Of a DNA stretch of 8,610 nt, positions 6,457-8,610 are shown piece after piece. The DNA is taken from positions 1 to 8,610 of the forward strand of contig RFSU01000096.1 of NCBI GenBank assembly GCA_009923795.1, read 5' to 3'. Below the pieces are notes generated by a model. The model did no database searches. It was not told where the DNA came from and worked only from the letters and a program-made list of their open reading frames with translations. The DNA is from Sphingomonadaceae bacterium. GTDB taxonomy: Bacteria > Pseudomonadota > Alphaproteobacteria > Sphingomonadales > Sphingomonadaceae. Positions within the stretch are counted from its first letter, which is position 1, and every line of letters begins with the position of its first letter. The translations under genes and the position numbers were made by a program.

Positions 6457-7314
6457 ATGACCGCCCATGTCCAATTGATCACCAACCCCGATGCGGGCAG
6501 CTATCGCGCATCGAAGGTTGAGGCGCTGCGCCATGCCTTTTCGCGCCATGGGGCCAAGGTGACGCTGACACATTGTGGGCCAGGCCGTGACGCGCAAATT
6601 GCCGAAGATGCAGATTTGATCGTTGTGGCCGGCGGGGATGGCACATTGCGGCACGTCGCCATTGCGGCTCTCGCCCGTCGAAAGACCATTCCAATTGCCT
6701 GTTTCCCAATGGGAACGGTCAACCTGCTGCATCTAGAACAAGGTGGCCCAGCATCGCCAGAGGCCTTTGCCAAGGCCGTGATGGCGTGCCCGCAAGAACA
6801 GCTCCACGTCCCCGCCAGCATCAACGGGCATGTATTTCTCGCCTGCGCCAGCATCGGGCCAGATTCGCGCGCCGTTGCCAATGTCTCGCTTTGGCTCAAA
6901 TCGCGCATCGGCCGCTATGCCTATGGCATGGCCATGCTGGCGATGGTGCCGCGTTGGAAACGATCCCAGTTAACGCTCCTTGTCGATGGGCAAGAGCATC
7001 GGTGCGAAGCCATTTATATCGCCAAGGGTACCTATTTTGCCGGGCCTTATAGCTTTGCCCCTGATGCAAGACGGACAGCGCCGATGCTCCACGTGGTTGC
7101 TTTGAAATCGGCTTCTCGTCTTGCGTTTATCCGCTTCGTGCTCGCGCTTGTGCGGGGGCGCTCCATTTCTGAAGACCCAAATATTCTGAGTTTTGAATGC
7201 ACAGCATTTGATGTTCGTGGCGATACAGACTGCCCTGTTCAGGCGGATGGAGATGTGGTTGCCAGGGTTCCGGTGCGGATCGAAGTTTCTGATCAGCGGC
7301 TGAGTTTCCAATGA
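6457..7314 (+). CDS. Diacylglycerol kinase family lipid kinase
   Basis: A member of the DAGK catalytic family (also YegS/BmrU/sphingosine-kinase-like), which transfers phosphate from ATP to the hydroxyl of a lipid such as diacylglycerol; it is expected in the cytosol at the membrane face. It has 285 residues. The nucleotide-binding GGDGT is at 59-63, followed by LRHVA, and the second hallmark PMGTVNLL is at 84-91. The C-terminal VQADGD at 251-256 matches the family's conserved Asp-Gly near the end. There is no signal peptide or strong membrane helix. The start lies two bases after the ligase stop with only a weak ribosome site, so translation is probably coupled to the upstream gene. The actual lipid is not deducible; in sphingomonads, ceramide-type lipids are one possibility besides diacylglycerol. 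Confidence 0.87.
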   Translation: MTAHVQLITNPDAGSYRASKVEALRHAFSRHGAKVTLTHCGPGRDAQIAEDADLIVVAGGDGTLRHVAIAALARRKTIPIACFPMGTVNLLHLEQGGPASPEAFAKAVMACPQEQLHVPASINGHVFLACASIGPDSRAVANVSLWLKSRIGRYAYGMAMLAMVPRWKRSQLTLLVDGQEHRCEAIYIAKGTYFAGPYSFAPDARRTAPMLHVVALKSASRLAFIRFVLALVRGRSISEDPNILSFECTAFDVRGDTDCPVQADGDVVARVPVRIEVSDQRLSFQ

Positions 7315-7336
7315 CCGGGGCTGTATAGGACGGACG

Positions 7337-7353
7337 GCCCTTGACGTAAGGGC
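7337..7353 (+). terminator. Small stem-loop after the lipid kinase gene
   Basis: GCCCTT (7337-7342) pairs with AAGGGC (7348-7353) around the five-base loop GACGT, 22 bases after the kinase stop. It could mark the end of the thiolase-ligase-kinase transcript, but the stem is short and no T run follows. The 88-base gap to the symporter gene holds nothing else clear beyond that gene's ribosome site. Confidence 0.3.
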
Positions 7354-7402
7354 AGCAATCGCGTCCAGTATTGCAAAATAATTTCAAGGGGGAGTTTCCG
7401 AC

Positions 7403-8610
7403 ATGGCGAAGCGTTTGACGCTGTATATCGGCATTGCGTTGATATTGGGCATTTTTGCCGGGGCCGTGATCAACGCGCTGGCATCACCGGAAACGATCAC
7501 TGAAATCGTCAAATATCTGGGTCTGGTGACCTTTGCCTTTTTGCGGATGATCAAGATGATCATTGCCCCGCTGGTATTTGGCACCTTGGTGGCCGGCATT
7601 GCGCATATGGGGGACACGGCGGCTTTGGGCCGGGTTGGCCTTCGATCCATTCTCTGGTTTTTGGGCGCGAGCATTGTGTCGCTCTCGCTGGGTCTGGTGT
7701 TGGTCAATCTGTTCCAACCCGGCGTTGGGATCGGGCTGGCACTGCCCCCGGCGACTGCAGATGCAGGCATCGCCCAGACCAGCTTTGATGCCAAGAAATT
7801 CGTCGGCGACATCATCCCCATGTCCATCGTGGATGCGATGGCGACGAACACGATCCTTCAGATCGTCGTCTTTTCCGTCTTCTTCGGCGTTGCCATGACC
7901 GCCATTGGCGAGAAGGCCGCCCCCATCATCCGCGGCGTGGATGCGCTCGTCGAAGTGATGCTGGTGGTGACGGGTTATGTGATGCGCTTTGCCCCCTTCG
8001 CCGTTTTTGCCGCCGTCGCCGCCGTGATTGCGGAAGAAGGTCTGGGCATTCTCGTCAAATATCTGGAGTTTATTGCGACCTTCTATCTGGGTCTGGCGAT
8101 CCTCTGGGGCCTGCTCTTAGGGGCGGCCTTTCTGGTCGTGGGCGCGCGCGCCCTTGGCCTGATCCGTTATATTCGGGAACCTTTGCTGGTTGCTTTCTCA
8201 ACTGCTTCTTCAGAAGCCGCCTTCCCCCGCACGCTCGACGCGCTGGATCGCTTTGGCGTGCCGCGCCGGATTGGCAGCTTCGTTCTCCCGCTCGGCTATT
8301 CCTTCAATTTGGATGGCTCTATGATGTACATGACCTTCGCGACGATCTTTATCGCGCAGGCCTATGGCATTGATCTGACGCTCGGGCAGGAAATCCTCAT
8401 GCTGTTGACGTTGATGCTGACGTCAAAGGGGATGGCCGCAGTCCCGCGCGCCAGTCTGGTAGTCATTTCCGCAACGCTGGCCATGTTCGGCATTCCAGAG
8501 GCCGGCCTGCTGCTCATCCTGGGTGTTGACCATTTCCTCGATATGGGCCGCACCGCCACCAATGTTGTTGGCAACACCGTTGCCAGCGTCGTCATCGCGA
8601 AATGGGAAGG
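7403..8610 (+). CDS. Dicarboxylate/amino acid:cation symporter, GltP/DctA-like, cut at right edge
   Basis: An inner-membrane secondary transporter of the DAACS family that imports C4-dicarboxylates or acidic amino acids with cations. The 402 complete codons in the window read through without a stop; some 20-40 residues are probably missing. Hydrophobic helices cover most of the length. Hallmarks in order are LRMIKMIIAPLVFGTLV at about 47-63 (TM2), the serine-rich hairpin loop FSTASSEAAFPRT at 265-277 (HP1), NLDGS at 302-306 in TM7 (Asp304), SKGMAAVPRAS at 341-351 (HP2) and DMGRTATNVVGN at 380-391 in TM8, with Asp380, Arg383, Thr384 and Asn387 matching the substrate site of GltPh. Asn391 stands where sodium-coupled GltPh has Asp405; E. 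coli GltP and DctA also have Asn, which favours proton coupling. The start has a strong AAGGGGGAG at 7386-7394, eight bases upstream. Substrate is not fixed by these residues. Confidence 0.93.
   Translation, partial: MAKRLTLYIGIALILGIFAGAVINALASPETITEIVKYLGLVTFAFLRMIKMIIAPLVFGTLVAGIAHMGDTAALGRVGLRSILWFLGASIVSLSLGLVLVNLFQPGVGIGLALPPATADAGIAQTSFDAKKFVGDIIPMSIVDAMATNTILQIVVFSVFFGVAMTAIGEKAAPIIRGVDALVEVMLVVTGYVMRFAPFAVFAAVAAVIAEEGLGILVKYLEFIATFYLGLAILWGLLLGAAFLVVGARALGLIRYIREPLLVAFSTASSEAAFPRTLDALDRFGVPRRIGSFVLPLGYSFNLDGSMMYMTFATIFIAQAYGIDLTLGQEILMLLTLMLTSKGMAAVPRASLVVISATLAMFGIPEAGLLLILGVDHFLDMGRTATNVVGNTVASVVIAKWE

Noticed and set aside
7341..7371. TTGACG followed by CAGTAT as a promoter for the symporter
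   Set aside because: TTGACG is a good -35 box, but the only passable -10 box is 19 bases away and weak. The -35 also lies within the small hairpin at 7337-7353, so the evidence is insufficient.
1..8610. Mobile element, defence island or CRISPR array
   Set aside because: No transposase, integrase, toxin, nuclease or repeat array was seen. All genes have ordinary chromosomal family members and similar base composition.

Overview
The window is ordinary chromosomal DNA of an alphaproteobacterium, most likely a member of the Sphingomonadales. The evidence is the character of the encoded proteins, the rluD-rpoH gene order with a divergent M67 peptidase, and the moderately GC-rich, alphaproteobacterial codon use. 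I see no insertion sequence, phage gene, tRNA, rRNA, CRISPR array or attachment site. The species assignment is an inference from protein style, not from a search.

Layout. Bases 1-140 (minus) are the N-terminal end of an M67/JAMM-type metallopeptidase that runs off the left edge. Only 17 bases away, on the plus strand, starts rluD (158-1111, 23S rRNA pseudouridine synthase). The heat-shock sigma factor gene rpoH (1164-2087) follows. The 3' end of rluD and the short rluD-rpoH gap hold a sigma-32-like promoter candidate, a tiny reading frame and a 7-bp inverted repeat, all of which could serve rpoH. A strong stem-loop (2094-2117) separates rpoH from a convergent gene for an EthA-like flavin monooxygenase of the Baeyer-Villiger type (2130-3638, minus).

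A divergent control region (3639-3852) leads into a plus-strand run of three closely spaced genes: an acetyl-CoA acetyltransferase-type thiolase (3853-5037), a Mur-ligase family enzyme related to MurC/Mpl but with altered motifs (5084-6454), and a diacylglycerol-kinase-family lipid kinase (6457-7314). The Mur ligase ribosome site and start codon lie inside a 10-bp hairpin. The kinase starts two bases after the ligase stop and is probably translationally coupled to it. A GltP/DctA-like proton-coupled dicarboxylate/amino-acid symporter (7403 onward) has its own strong ribosome site and runs off the right edge.

How they work together. rluD and rpoH are housekeeping (ribosome maturation and stress transcription). 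The thiolase, monooxygenase and symporter point to carbon and acyl metabolism, although the monooxygenase and thiolase are divergent and need not share a pathway. The Mur ligase and lipid kinase are envelope-related. I find no clear new multi-gene system. The points most worth a second look are the control region of rpoH, the hairpin over the Mur ligase start, and the substrate of that divergent, orphan Mur ligase.
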